64,000 bases of DNA from Bartonella tribocorum CIP 105476 (GTDB taxonomy: Bacteria; Pseudomonadota; Alphaproteobacteria; Rhizobiales; Rhizobiaceae). The notes under the pieces are model-generated. The model ran no database searches. It had not been told where the DNA came from and worked only from the letters and a program-made list of their open reading frames with translations. Position numbers and translations under genes: made by a program. The stretch is from NCBI RefSeq assembly GCF_000196435.1, contig NC_010161.1, positions 248,001-312,000 on the forward strand. The letters run 5' to 3'. Below are positions 9,847 to 18,969 of the stretch, in pieces. The stretch's first letter is position 1. Every line of letters starts with the position of its first letter.

Positions 9847-11403
9847 ATGAGCATATCACATCCAGACGCTGTTCTTATTATTGACTTTGGCTCACAAGTT
9901 ACACAACTTATTGCACGACGGGTGCGAGCAATGGGGGTATACTGTGAAATTGTGCCTTTTCAATTGGCTTTAGAAGCTGTGCGCCGCATAAATCCTCAAG
10001 CTATTATTTTATCAGGAAGTCCTTATTCTGTTATTGATGAAGGGTCGCCGCGTGCTCCAATGGAAATTTTTGAGGCCGGTATTCCGATTCTTGGTATTTG
10101 TTATGGGGAGCAGGTCATGTGTGTTCAGCTTGGAGGAAAGGTTGAAGCTGGACATGAGCGTGAATTTGGTCGTGCTTTTTTGGAAATCCAAGAGGAGAGT
10201 GCACTGTTTGATGGTGTGTGGGAAAAAGGTTCTCATTATCAAGTATGGATGAGTCATGGTGACCGTGTGGCATCTTTACCAGAAGGTTTTCGTGTCATAG
10301 GAACCTCAAAAGGAGCTCCCTATGCGGCCATTGCTGATGAGAAAAGACGTTTTTATGCGGTACAGTTTCATCCTGAAGTAATCCATACACCGGATGGTAC
10401 AAAACTTTTACAAAATTTTATTCATAGAATCTCTGCGATTAAAGGCAATTGGTCTATGGCTTCTTATCGTGAGCAGGCAATTGCGACAATACGACAAAAA
10501 GTTGGGAAAAATCGTGTGATTTGTGGTCTGTCAGGGGGAGTGGATTCATCTGTTGTCGCGGTGCTCCTTCATGAAGCCATAGGAGATCAACTGACATGCA
10601 TTTTGGTCGACCATGGATTAATGCGTAAGAATGAGGCTCAGGAAGTTCTTACATTATTCCGTGATCACTATAACATAGAGCTTATTCATGTTAATGCTGC
10701 CGATATATTTCTTAATGCTTTAGAAGGTGAGACAGATCCAGAAAAGAAGCGCAAAACAATAGGGCGCCTTTTTATTGAAGTTTTTGAAGAAGAAACGAAA
10801 AAAATAGGAGGCGCAGAGTTTTTAGCACAAGGGACACTTTATCCAGATGTTATTGAGAGTGTCTCTGCTATTGGTGAATCGGTGACCATTAAAAGCCATC
10901 ATAATGTGGGGGGGTTACCAGAACAGATGAATATGAAACTTGTAGAACCGTTACGTGAGCTCTTTAAGGATGAGGTTCGCTTGCTAGGACGAGAGCTAGG
11001 GTTACCCGAGCAGTTTATTGGTCGCCATCCTTTCCCAGGTCCAGGTCTTGCAATTCGCTGTCCAGGTGCCGTAACACGCGAAAAATTAGAAATTTTACGT
11101 GAAGCAGATTCCATTTATCTTGAGGAAATCCGTAAGGCTGGTCTTTATGATGAAATTTGGCAAGCTTTTGCTGTCCTTCTTCCTGTCCAGACTGTTGGAG
11201 TGATGGGGGATAGTCGCACGTATGAATTTGTTTGTGCGCTTCGCGCTGTCACATCTGTCGATGGAATGACCGCTGATTTTTATCCCTATGATATGGCATT
11301 TTTAAGTAAGACCGCCTCACGCATTATTAACGAAGTTAGAGGAATTAATCGTGTTGTTTATGATGTAACCTCAAAGCCTCCTGGTACCATTGAATGGGAA
11401 TAA
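9847..11403 (+). CDS. guaA: GMP synthase (glutamine-hydrolysing)
   Basis: GuaA aminates XMP to GMP using glutamine and ATP. From the ATG at 9847 the product ([17 protein letters not shown]) has 518 residues, the usual length. An upstream in-frame ATG at 9811 would add 12 residues unlike the family N-terminus, so I prefer 9847 although its ribosome site is weak. The class I glutamine amidotransferase domain has GICYGEQVM with the nucleophilic Cys and the FHPEV histidine. The ATP-pyrophosphatase domain has the P-loop SGGVDSSV. The C-terminal dimerisation part ends with the conserved PPGTIEWE. Function is certain. Confidence 0.97.
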   Translation: MSISHPDAVLIIDFGSQVTQLIARRVRAMGVYCEIVPFQLALEAVRRINPQAIILSGSPYSVIDEGSPRAPMEIFEAGIPILGICYGEQVMCVQLGGKVEAGHEREFGRAFLEIQEESALFDGVWEKGSHYQVWMSHGDRVASLPEGFRVIGTSKGAPYAAIADEKRRFYAVQFHPEVIHTPDGTKLLQNFIHRISAIKGNWSMASYREQAIATIRQKVGKNRVICGLSGGVDSSVVAVLLHEAIGDQLTCILVDHGLMRKNEAQEVLTLFRDHYNIELIHVNAADIFLNALEGETDPEKKRKTIGRLFIEVFEEETKKIGGAEFLAQGTLYPDVIESVSAIGESVTIKSHHNVGGLPEQMNMKLVEPLRELFKDEVRLLGRELGLPEQFIGRHPFPGPGLAIRCPGAVTREKLEILREADSIYLEEIRKAGLYDEIWQAFAVLLPVQTVGVMGDSRTYEFVCALRAVTSVDGMTADFYPYDMAFLSKTASRIINEVRGINRVVYDVTSKPPGTIEWE

Positions 11404-11596
11404 TTGAAATGAAGAATAAGCCTTGTAAAAATAACGTATGATTGAGAACTTAATATTGAGAAAAGTGTAAAAAATCATTGTGCATTCTCATATGATATAA
11501 AGTTTTATCTGAAAATTTGTCTGCTAATATTATTGAGAGCCAATGTCATTTAAAATTGGCCAATATCATTTAAGATTAAGAAGTGTGAAATTTTGC

Positions 11597-12319
11597 ATGT
11601 CTGAGAAAAAAATTGTTGCACACCGTGGTGGCGCTCATCTTTATCCTGAAAATACCCTTTTGGCATTTAATAACGCTATAGCGTTAAATGTTGATGAAGT
11701 TGAATGCGACGTTCATTTATTGAAAAGCGGTGAAGTGGTTGTTTTTCACGATTTCCGTCTAGATCAATTGGTTGGCAAAAAAGGATATATTCACGATATT
11801 GATAATGAAACACGCAAACAACTCTGTGTGAAAGGAAGCCAAGAAGCACCTCCTTTGCTAGAAGAGGTGCTTGATCTTTTAGCACCAACCAATGTTGGTT
11901 TGCATCTTGAAATCAAAACATGTGGTGAAATGGAGCGTGAAACAATATTATCGCAAAAAGCGCTTGCACTCATAAAAAGTCGAAATTTATCAGAACGGAT
12001 TTCTACCATTAGTTTTGATCCTTTGATCCTTCGCCCTTTTATTGAAGCAGGGATACCATCTGGTCCATGTGTTGATAATTTTGAAGGTGATATGTATCGT
12101 CGTTTTTCTGAATGGAAACAATTGGGTTATTCTGATTTAAGTTTGGATGGCTCCCTTGTCTCACAGGACTTTGTTGAAGCAGCTCTTGAAGCCGGTTTTA
12201 CCGTAGGGGTATGGACGATCAACGGAAAAGCTCGGTTATCGCATTGGCTTAATATGCCTGTACATTATATCACGACAGATCAACCTGATCTTGCATTGCA
12301 ATTACGTGCACAAAGGTAA
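11597..12319 (+). CDS. ugpQ: Glycerophosphodiester phosphodiesterase
   Basis: The enzyme hydrolyses deacylated phospholipid head groups to glycerol-3-phosphate and an alcohol. The GDPD signature is complete: VAHRGG at the start, PENTLLAF, VECDVHL with the metal-binding Glu and Asp, VVFHD, and LHLEIK. The last strand carries WTING. There is no signal peptide, so it acts in the cytoplasm like E. coli UgpQ. I take the ATG at 11597 (240 residues). An ATG at 11543 would add 18 residues encoded by an imperfect 18-base direct repeat. The glycerol-3-phosphate importer ugpBAEC lies one kilobase downstream, supporting the assignment to diester use. An integrase remnant now separates them. Confidence 0.9.
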   Translation: MSEKKIVAHRGGAHLYPENTLLAFNNAIALNVDEVECDVHLLKSGEVVVFHDFRLDQLVGKKGYIHDIDNETRKQLCVKGSQEAPPLLEEVLDLLAPTNVGLHLEIKTCGEMERETILSQKALALIKSRNLSERISTISFDPLILRPFIEAGIPSGPCVDNFEGDMYRRFSEWKQLGYSDLSLDGSLVSQDFVEAALEAGFTVGVWTINGKARLSHWLNMPVHYITTDQPDLALQLRAQR

Positions 12320-12393
12320 AAAATATACTTCTACAAAATTCCTGTACTTTCATAAAGCCAGCGGAATGAAAAAAAAGCAGGCAGTATAATAAT

Positions 12394-12775
12394 AACACGT
12401 TGATTTTTAATGATAATTAAAGACTTTTTATATTGAGTGGGAGCTTTTAATATCAAGAGATTTTCTTACTTCAAATTTTTTACAATGAATCAACCAAAAT
12501 CATTCGCCTGCATATTACGAGCGGGGTTGGTGTGTGGATAAAAAGCTATTGAGAAAAAATAAAATGTTCATTTAAAATTTCTTAAAAGAAAGGCTTATTG
12601 AAGGATGAGGGGCATCATATGATGGCGTCGTTTGGCACCTTTATAAAGTATAAAAATGATAGCGTACAAAAAGTCTTATATACTTTAGCGGAGAGTCTTT
12701 ATGGCTCATTTTTAGGCGCTATCATGAAATGGACGGTGATGTATTAAATTTTTTTAACAACATGGAATTGGTAAA
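12394..12775 (+). pseudogene. integrase remnant, copy A (leader plus decayed 5' coding part)
   Basis: The leader segment aligns with copies at 18.0, 34.5, 35.0, 48.7 and 49.8 kb through shared words such as GAATCAACCAAAATCATTCG, ACGAGCGGGG and GTGTGTGGATAAAAA. The following 200 bases align with the 5' coding part of the copy at 34.7 kb; for example the stretch at 12641-12690 parallels the codons for HKRKDGGAQWLYRYTI. Stops and small indels destroy the frame. It lies between ugpQ and ugpB. Confidence 0.72.
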
Positions 12776-13206
12776 ATATTGTTTTGTTTTGGATGAGAAG
12801 TGCGATTCGGTTACAAGAAGGTGACTATTAAGCGCTTCAAAATGATTTTCTTAACTTTAAGAAAAATTCTATTCATCTCTTCGTTAAATTCAGTCGCAAC
12901 ATTGTTTTAAGATTATAAGCTGAAAGTTATAAGACTAATAACAAAAGAATAAACAATTCTTTTTTGAAAAAAGTAAATTCAGATATTGTAGATATTACAA
13001 AAGTTATTAAATGATATTTACGAGCTATATCTTTTTACTTATTCCCTTGCTTGCTATAAGTAATTTCACTTTTTTCAGATAGTTACAAATGCGTATCTCG
13101 TTAAACCATAAGAAAACTTATAAAAGAAAACGAATAAATCTAAACAAATTCATTTGACCTTTTGATGGTTCCTGTTTAAATGAGAAAATGTATTTCTGAA
13201 ATAAAG
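12776..13206. other. gene-free spacer before ugpB
   Basis: Very AT-rich sequence with no supported gene. It probably contains further unrecognisable decay of the integrase copy upstream of it. The functional part of the ugpB promoter appears to start at about 13207. Confidence 0.45.
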
Positions 13207-13236
13207 CTGTCATAGCATGTTCATATGTAATACTAT
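13207..13236 (+). promoter_or_regulatory. candidate PhoB box and -10 element of ugpB
   Basis: CTGTCAT (13207-13213) is a perfect Pho half site. Four bases later TGTTCAT matches the second half site at four of seven positions. TACTAT at 13231-13236 could be the -10 hexamer, which would place the Pho box in the -35 position as in PhoB-activated promoters. ugp genes are PhoB targets in other rhizobia; here the assignment is inferred from the pattern only. Confidence 0.5.
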
Positions 13237-13282
13237 AAATTTGAGGATATTTTGTATTCCATCACTTTAGAAAGGGTGAGCC

Positions 13283-14617
13283 ATGAGTCGTTTTTATCTT
13301 TCCATAGCGGCCACGGTTGCTATTATAATGTCCACAGCTGGAATAACAGCGAGTTTTGCGCAGACAAAAATCAGCTTTTGGCATTCTATGAGTGGTGAGG
13401 TAGGAAAGCAAACTGAAACGCTCATTAACGATTTTAATGCAAGTCAATCTAAGTATAAAGTTGTACCTTCATTTCGCGGTGAGTATGAAGAGGGATTGAT
13501 TTCACTCATTGCGGCATTTCGTGGAAAAAAACAGCCAGTCCTTGCTCAGATTTATGATGTTGGTACTGGAACTATGATGGCTGCAAAAGGTGCGATCTAT
13601 CCATTTTATCAACTTATGGATGACACGAAGCAAGAATTCGATCCTGCAGATTATTTTCCTGCTATTAGTGGCTATTATTCTGATAAACAGGGACATATGG
13701 TCTCTATGCCATTCAATATTTCAACACCAATCCTTTATTATAACAAAGATATCTTTAAAAAAGCAGGACTTGATCCAGAACAGCCCCCTAAAACATGGCA
13801 AGATATAGAAGATTTTTCTAAAAAAATTCTTGAGACTAAAGCGGCAACGTGTGGTTTTACAATGGCTTATGCGGCTCAATGGATTGGTGTCGAAAATTTT
13901 TCAGCATTACATAATGTTCCTTTTGGAACGAAGGAAAATGGCTTTAAAGGACTTGATTCAGAGCTTACATTTAATGGACCTTTACAAGTGCGTATGTGGA
14001 CAGATCTAAAAAGGTGGTCTGATCAAGGTATTTTCCGCTATGGTGGTCCTGCGGGCGCATTAGATGCAGCACCAATGTTTATGGCACAGAGTTGTGCAAT
14101 TTTTATGCAATCTTCAGGATCGCATGCTGGAATTGTTTCTGAAGCTCAGTTTAATGTGGGCATTGGTATGCTACCCTACTATAAGGATGTAGAAGGAACT
14201 CCACAAAATTCGGTTATTGGAGGAGCTTCTATTTGGGCATTTAAGGGGCATACCCCAGAGGAATATGCTGGAGCAGCAGCTTTTCTTAAGTTTCTTTCAA
14301 AAACAGAAAATCAAGCAAAATGGCATCAGAAAACAGGTTATCTTCCAACCACCAACGCGACTTATGAATTGAGCAAAAATCAACATTTCTATGAAAAAAC
14401 GCCAGGGGCTGATATCGCTATCAAACAGATCAATCTTAATCCACCAACAATGAACTCGAAAGGAATAAGATTTGGTAATTTACCACAAATACGCACCATT
14501 CTTGATCAAGAGTTGGAAGCTGTTCTTAGTGGTTCAAAAACACCGAAAGATGGTTTAGATGAGGCCGTTGAACGTGGAAATAAACTCTTGCGTGAATTTG
14601 AGAAATCTAATCATTAA
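13283..14617 (+). CDS. ugpB: sn-glycerol-3-phosphate ABC transporter, substrate-binding protein
   Basis: UgpB is the periplasmic receptor of the glycerol-3-phosphate/glycerophosphodiester importer. The 444-residue precursor has a classical signal peptide with probable cleavage after ASFA (about residue 26). The mature protein starts with the extracellular solute-binding family 1 pattern (KISFWHSMSG, and GTGTMMAAKGAIYPF). FNISTPILYYNKDIFKKAGL is the typical hinge strand of this family. AAAGGGTGAG precedes the ATG. A hairpin with T-run separates it from ugpA, a common way to keep binding protein in excess over the membrane parts. The ligand assignment rests on the complete ugpBAEC order and on ugpQ nearby. 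Confidence 0.92.
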   Translation: MSRFYLSIAATVAIIMSTAGITASFAQTKISFWHSMSGEVGKQTETLINDFNASQSKYKVVPSFRGEYEEGLISLIAAFRGKKQPVLAQIYDVGTGTMMAAKGAIYPFYQLMDDTKQEFDPADYFPAISGYYSDKQGHMVSMPFNISTPILYYNKDIFKKAGLDPEQPPKTWQDIEDFSKKILETKAATCGFTMAYAAQWIGVENFSALHNVPFGTKENGFKGLDSELTFNGPLQVRMWTDLKRWSDQGIFRYGGPAGALDAAPMFMAQSCAIFMQSSGSHAGIVSEAQFNVGIGMLPYYKDVEGTPQNSVIGGASIWAFKGHTPEEYAGAAAFLKFLSKTENQAKWHQKTGYLPTTNATYELSKNQHFYEKTPGADIAIKQINLNPPTMNSKGIRFGNLPQIRTILDQELEAVLSGSKTPKDGLDEAVERGNKLLREFEKSNH

Positions 14618-14642
14618 TTTGGTTTTTTTGTTAGACATCAAA

Positions 14643-14671
14643 GACTCAACAAAAACAGTTGAGTCCTTTTT
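14643..14671 (+). terminator. hairpin with T-run between ugpB and ugpA
   Basis: GACTCAAC and GTTGAGTC pair perfectly around a seven-base loop and are followed by CTTTTTGTT. It sits inside the operon, so it probably attenuates read-through into ugpA and stabilises the ugpB message. Confidence 0.7.
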
Positions 14672-14712
14672 GTTGTCCTTTTAAAAGTCTCTACATTTAA
14701 AGAGCCCTGCGA

Positions 14713-15597
14713 ATGCAAGAAAAACATGCATATTTTAAAAATAGTCTCCTCTCTTACGGACTGCTTTTTCCTCAGCTTCTTGTGACGTTTTTGTTTTTCT
14801 TTTGGCCAGCTGCTCAAGCCATAAAATCATCCTTTGAACGTGAAGACCCTTTTGGCTTTACAACAACTTTTATTGGTCTTGAAAATTATCTCACCGTTCT
14901 TTCTGATCCTACTTATCGGCAATCACTTCTTACAACCGTAGTATTTTCTATCTCAGTTACTGTCGTTTCAATGACAATATCACTTCTTTTAGCTGTTTGT
15001 GTTGATCGTGTGGTCCGTGCAAAAAAGGCTTATACAATGCTTTTGCTCTGGCCCTATGCTGTGGCTCCAGTATTGGCTGGTATATTATGGTTGTTTATCT
15101 TTCATCCCACTATTGGGATTATCCCTTTTCTTCTCGAAAAAATAGGGGTTTTATGGAATTATCGTATTAATGGCACTCAAGCGATGATACTTATTGTTAT
15201 TGCAGCTAGTTGGAAACAGATTTCTTACAATTTCCTCTTTTTTCTTACAGGTCTTCAGTCCGTTCCGCATTCTCAAATAGAAGCAGCAGCCATTGATGGT
15301 GCTGGTCCCTTTAAACGATTTTGGACTATTGTTTTTCCACAAATTTCACCCACAACATTTTTTCTTCTTATCGTCAATATCAATTATGTTATGTTTGATA
15401 CTTTTGGTATTATTGATAACACAACTTCTGGGGGGCCTGCACGTGCAACGAACATCCTCGTCTATAAAGTATATGACGATGGTTTTAGAAACCAGATAAT
15501 CGGTGCATCAGCAGCACAATCAACAATATTGATGTTGATGGTTATTGTCTTAACCTTTATCCAGTTTCGCTGGATTGAGCGTCGTGTACAATATTAG
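14713..15597 (+). CDS. ugpA: sn-glycerol-3-phosphate ABC transporter, permease
   Basis: This 294-residue inner-membrane protein has six predicted transmembrane stretches, beginning with LLFPQLLVTFLFFFWPAA. The binding-protein-dependent transport signature sits in the fourth cytoplasmic region (EAAAIDGAGPFKRFW, EAA loop), which contacts the UgpC ATPase. MalF/UgpA-type first permeases begin with this kind of LFPQL segment. It lies behind the intra-operon hairpin and is followed after ten bases by ugpE, whose product is its partner in the heterodimeric pore. No anomalies are visible. Confidence 0.93.
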   Translation: MQEKHAYFKNSLLSYGLLFPQLLVTFLFFFWPAAQAIKSSFEREDPFGFTTTFIGLENYLTVLSDPTYRQSLLTTVVFSISVTVVSMTISLLLAVCVDRVVRAKKAYTMLLLWPYAVAPVLAGILWLFIFHPTIGIIPFLLEKIGVLWNYRINGTQAMILIVIAASWKQISYNFLFFLTGLQSVPHSQIEAAAIDGAGPFKRFWTIVFPQISPTTFFLLIVNINYVMFDTFGIIDNTTSGGPARATNILVYKVYDDGFRNQIIGASAAQSTILMLMVIVLTFIQFRWIERRVQY

Positions 15598-15607
15598 GAA
15601 ACAAATT

Positions 15608-16459
15608 ATGGTTGAAAATCGCCCTGTTTTGAAATTTCTAACGCATATTACTCTCATTGTTGGCATTCTCATTATTTGTTTTCCAGTTTATGTTGCTATC
15701 ATTGCATCAACGCATAGTTCAGCAGCATTTAATTCAGGAACGCTTCCTCTTTTACCTGGGCAATACGCCCTGGAAAATTATAAAACAATCTTTGGTAATG
15801 GCCTTTCACAGCGCGGTTTACCCAATCTCTGGCCACTTTTAATGAATTCACTTATTATGGCTTTTGGGATTAGTATCGGAAAAATTATTATTTCACTTTT
15901 ATCTGCTTATGCCATTGTTTACATGCGTTTTCCCTTCCGAAAAACTGCTTTTGTTCTTATTTTTGTTACATTGATGCTTCCTGTTGAAGTTCGTATTCTT
16001 CCAACCTATGTGGTTGTTGCGAAATTGGGAATGATCGATACCTATAGCGGAATGATTATTCCACTTATTGCATCTGCAACGGCTACATTTTTATTTCGTC
16101 AGTTTTTTTTGACTGTTCCAGATGAACTCTTAGAGGCGGCACGTGTTGATGGTGCAGGACCATTTAAATTTTTTAAGGATATTCTGCTTCCTCTCAGCAA
16201 AAGTAATATTGCTGCTTTATTTATCATTATGTTCATTTATGGATGGATACAATATCTCTGGCCTCTTATTATCACAACGGATCAAAATCATCAAACGATC
16301 TTGGTTATTTTAAAACAGCTTATTGTTGAATCACAACAACATGATCCTCAATGGAATATCCTCATGGCAGTATCGGTCGTTGCCATGGTGCCCCCTGTTC
16401 TTGTTGTTATCTTCATGCAGCGGCTTTTTATCAAAGGCCTTATTGAAACGGAGAAGTAA
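15608..16459 (+). CDS. ugpE: sn-glycerol-3-phosphate ABC transporter, permease
   Basis: Second permease of the Ugp importer, 283 residues from the ATG at 15608, which has TTAGGAAACAAATT as ribosome site. An open frame begins at 15575 but would overlap ugpA. Six hydrophobic segments are visible, the first at about residues 15-35 ([20 protein letters not shown]). The EAA loop reads [20 protein letters not shown], where the ATPase docks. The MalG/UgpE family ends with [18 protein letters not shown] sequence, as here. It is tightly packed between ugpA and ugpC. Confidence 0.93.
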   Translation: MVENRPVLKFLTHITLIVGILIICFPVYVAIIASTHSSAAFNSGTLPLLPGQYALENYKTIFGNGLSQRGLPNLWPLLMNSLIMAFGISIGKIIISLLSAYAIVYMRFPFRKTAFVLIFVTLMLPVEVRILPTYVVVAKLGMIDTYSGMIIPLIASATATFLFRQFFLTVPDELLEAARVDGAGPFKFFKDILLPLSKSNIAALFIIMFIYGWIQYLWPLIITTDQNHQTILVILKQLIVESQQHDPQWNILMAVSVVAMVPPVLVVIFMQRLFIKGLIETEK

Positions 16460-16461
16460 TT

Positions 16462-17508
16462 GTGGCCATAATCCAGTTATCAAATATAAAAAAACGGTAT
16501 GACAACGGCATTCTGGTCATTGATGACTTAAATTTAACGGTTACTGATAAAGAACTTCTTGTTCTTGTTGGTCCTTCAGGCTGTGGAAAATCAACCTTAT
16601 TACGTATTATTGCAGGACTTGAGCAAGTCACTTCAGGTGAATTGTGTATTGATAACGAACGTATCAATGATCGTGAACCAGCTGATCGTGATATTGCTAT
16701 GGTTTTTCAGAATTATGCCCTTTATCCCCATATGACAGTTCGTGGAAACTTAGAATATGGTCTTAAAAATCGTAAAACTCCAAAAGAAGAAATAAAAAAA
16801 CGTATCGCACACGCTGCAAAACTTTTGGAGATAGAACCATTTCTTGATCGTAAACCACGACAGTTATCAGGGGGACAACGCCAGCGTGTTGCAATGGGAC
16901 GTGTGATTGTACGTCAACCACGTGTTTTTCTCTTTGATGAACCTCTTTCAAATCTTGATGCGAAATTACGGGCGCAAATGTGTATTGAAATAAAAACGCT
17001 ACAGCGTTCATTAGGAACAACCAGCCTTTATGTTACCCATGATCAACTAGAAGCTATGACGTTAGCTGATAGAATAGTCGTTTTGAATAAAGGAGCTATC
17101 GAGCAAATTGGTACACCAATGGAAATTTATGACACTCCAGCAACCACATTTGTTGCTGACTTTATTGGTTCTCCTCCTATGAATTTTCTTGATCGCCATG
17201 TCTTAGAACAACATTTAGGGAATTCATTTTCTTATAGCGAAGAAACTGATCTTTTAGCTTTCAGACCTGAAATAATCTTATTGGGCGAACATCCAGATAA
17301 AGGTCCTGTTTTTCACACGCAAATCGAACTTATCAAGCCAATCGGAACAGGTTGCCATGTCTTAACGCGTTGGAATGGTATTATTTTTACGATTGAAATA
17401 AAAGAACGCTTGACACACGACTATGGTCAAAAACTTAGTTTCACTGTCGCTCATCAAGATTTTCATACCTTTAACAAAAACACTGGAAAGCGCACAAGGA
17501 ATAAGTAA
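16462..17508 (+). CDS. ugpC: sn-glycerol-3-phosphate ABC transporter, ATP-binding protein
   Basis: UgpC energises the importer. The 348-residue protein has Walker [10 protein letters not shown], the Q-loop in [11 protein letters not shown], the ABC signature [13 protein letters not shown], Walker B VFLFDEP, the D-loop and the switch histidine in VTHD. The C-terminal 110 residues form the MalK-type regulatory OB domain. The start is a GTG at 16462 with GGAGAAG upstream, two bases after the ugpE stop. It is the last gene of ugpBAEC; no clear terminator follows. Confidence 0.94.
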   Translation: MAIIQLSNIKKRYDNGILVIDDLNLTVTDKELLVLVGPSGCGKSTLLRIIAGLEQVTSGELCIDNERINDREPADRDIAMVFQNYALYPHMTVRGNLEYGLKNRKTPKEEIKKRIAHAAKLLEIEPFLDRKPRQLSGGQRQRVAMGRVIVRQPRVFLFDEPLSNLDAKLRAQMCIEIKTLQRSLGTTSLYVTHDQLEAMTLADRIVVLNKGAIEQIGTPMEIYDTPATTFVADFIGSPPMNFLDRHVLEQHLGNSFSYSEETDLLAFRPEIILLGEHPDKGPVFHTQIELIKPIGTGCHVLTRWNGIIFTIEIKERLTHDYGQKLSFTVAHQDFHTFNKNTGKRTRNK

Positions 17509-17519
17509 ACATTAATTGA

Positions 17520-17740
17520 TGTGACAAGACTTTCTTTTATGCTGCATCATAATAATGTTGTGTTTTGGCTCTCTCGAGTGCATTCACAAAACCAGAGTCT
17601 AACCGATAAAATTAAAAATTTTTGTATGCTCCATTATCATATGACACGAAAATGTTGGAAAACTCATATGAAGAAATTCTATCTCTTTACGATTTGTAAG
17701 AAGAATATTATTTTTAAATATCATAAAGTTTTTTATTGAA
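17520..17740 (+). pseudogene. possible, very decayed integrase remnant (copy I)
   Basis: Parts of this segment resemble the integrase 5' coding region of the copy at 34.7 kb. CTCTCGAGTGC resembles CTCTCAAGTGC, and HMTRKCWKTHMKKFYLFTI lines up with HKRKDGGAQWLYRYTI. The conserved leader is absent and the match is weak, so I list it only as a possible ninth copy. No functional gene is supported here. Confidence 0.3.
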
Positions 17741-18021
17741 ATTAATATGGATAACAATTTATTAACCATATTTTTGCTGATTGAGAAAAGTGTTTTGTTC
17801 ATAAAAACAGAATCTTATCATCTATTTTCTGATGTAATAATTTATATATCTTATAAGAATGAATAAGAAAAATAGAGAGAAAAAGTTATTCACAAATAGT
17901 GGAGTCAGGTACCCCATATCTTCGCTGTGATCAGTGATATAAAAAATCTACTTTATCCATAAAAATAGGACAGTATTCTGGATAGTTTGTACAAAAATAA
18001 GTACGTTCTATTTAACAGCAA
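17741..18021. other. gene-free spacer
   Basis: AT-rich sequence without a supported gene or hairpin, lying between ugpC and integrase remnant copy B. Confidence 0.45.
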
Positions 18022-18430
18022 TAGATTGATTTATAATAATAATTCACTATTTTGAGTGTTGAGTGAGAATCCCGAAAACCATAAGTTTCCTCATTTTAAA
18101 TCTGTTCCATGTTGAATCAATCAAAATTATTCGCTTGGCCTTTACAAGCGGAGTCATGTGGATAAAAAACTATTAAGAAAGGAGTTTAAATACTTCTTAT
18201 GAATTGTCTCGAGGCAAAGGCTGTAACAACACGCTCGAGCTTGTAAATAGCGTGATGGTGCCGGCTTTCTTCTTCATAAATGTAAAGATAGAGGGCTCAA
18301 TGGATTTATCATTATGCTATTCATGGGCACCGTAAAAAAAATGGGTTTGAGTACATGAAAAGATGTCTCTTAGCATCATCTTTTAATTTAGCATTATGGT
18401 TTTCAAAAATATCTGAGGCAATTTCTCTAA
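18022..18430 (+). pseudogene. integrase remnant, copy B
   Basis: This carries a well-preserved leader, including TTGAATCAATCAAAATTATT, the inverted repeat CGCTTG/CAAGCG, GTGGATAAAAAACTATTAAG and the ribosome site AAGAAAGGAGT. The decayed 5' coding part of the integrase follows. TGATGGTGCCGGCTT, CATAAATGTAAAGAT and AAAAGATGTCTCTTAGCA align with the copy at 34.7-34.95 kb. Stops interrupt every frame. The decay may continue to about 18700, where I can no longer align it with confidence. Confidence 0.78.
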
Positions 18431-18734
18431 ACAATGAAGATTACGCATTGCCGTACGTTTTTGTTTATCACATTCTTTGAATGGGATCGCACTTCTCATC
18501 CGTAAAAAATGGCTCAACCAGAACGCTATTGGGGCGCCAATTTACGCATTTGTTTGAAAATTTTTCAAGGTTATTCCAACCTATTTTTTCATACAATCGT
18601 CTAGGTGGTATAACATGAACTCCACTATGCCTTGCTATTTTTGTACTTATACAACAAGACACATTATACTCTATGCCAGTCTCTAATGTTGCCAATAGTG
18701 TTGTTCTGAGATTCTTTATAAGAGGGCATTTTTC

Positions 18735-18965
18735 TCAAGTGTTTTTATTCATATGCTAATCCTAATTGTATGTCATAAGTGGAGCTTCTATGTAGATAAA
18801 ACACTTTAAGAAAAAAATAAAAATGCTTTTTATAAAATTGTTTCCAGTGTCAAAAAGTATAGCAAAAGAAACGTTGGAAAATAGCATAATAATGCTCGCG
18901 GTTTGGGTGCCATGAGGTAATAAATCCACTTGTGATTTTACGAATTTTTTTCTTATATAAAAAGA
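18735..18965 (+). pseudogene. integrase remnant, copy H
   Basis: A shorter copy. ATGTCATAAGTGGAGCTTCT and GTAGATAAAACACTTTAAG correspond to the leader end of copy B. AGTGTCAAAAAGTATAGCAAA and AATAATGCTCGCGGTTTGG correspond to the first 30 codons of the integrase fragment at 34.7 kb. It ends next to the znuA-like gene. Confidence 0.6.
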
Positions 18966-18969
18966 TTTT

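Noticed and set aside
18468..18695. 75-codon minus-strand frame near the integrase remnants
   Set aside because: No ribosome site and no family; it sits in decayed sequence downstream of remnant copy B.
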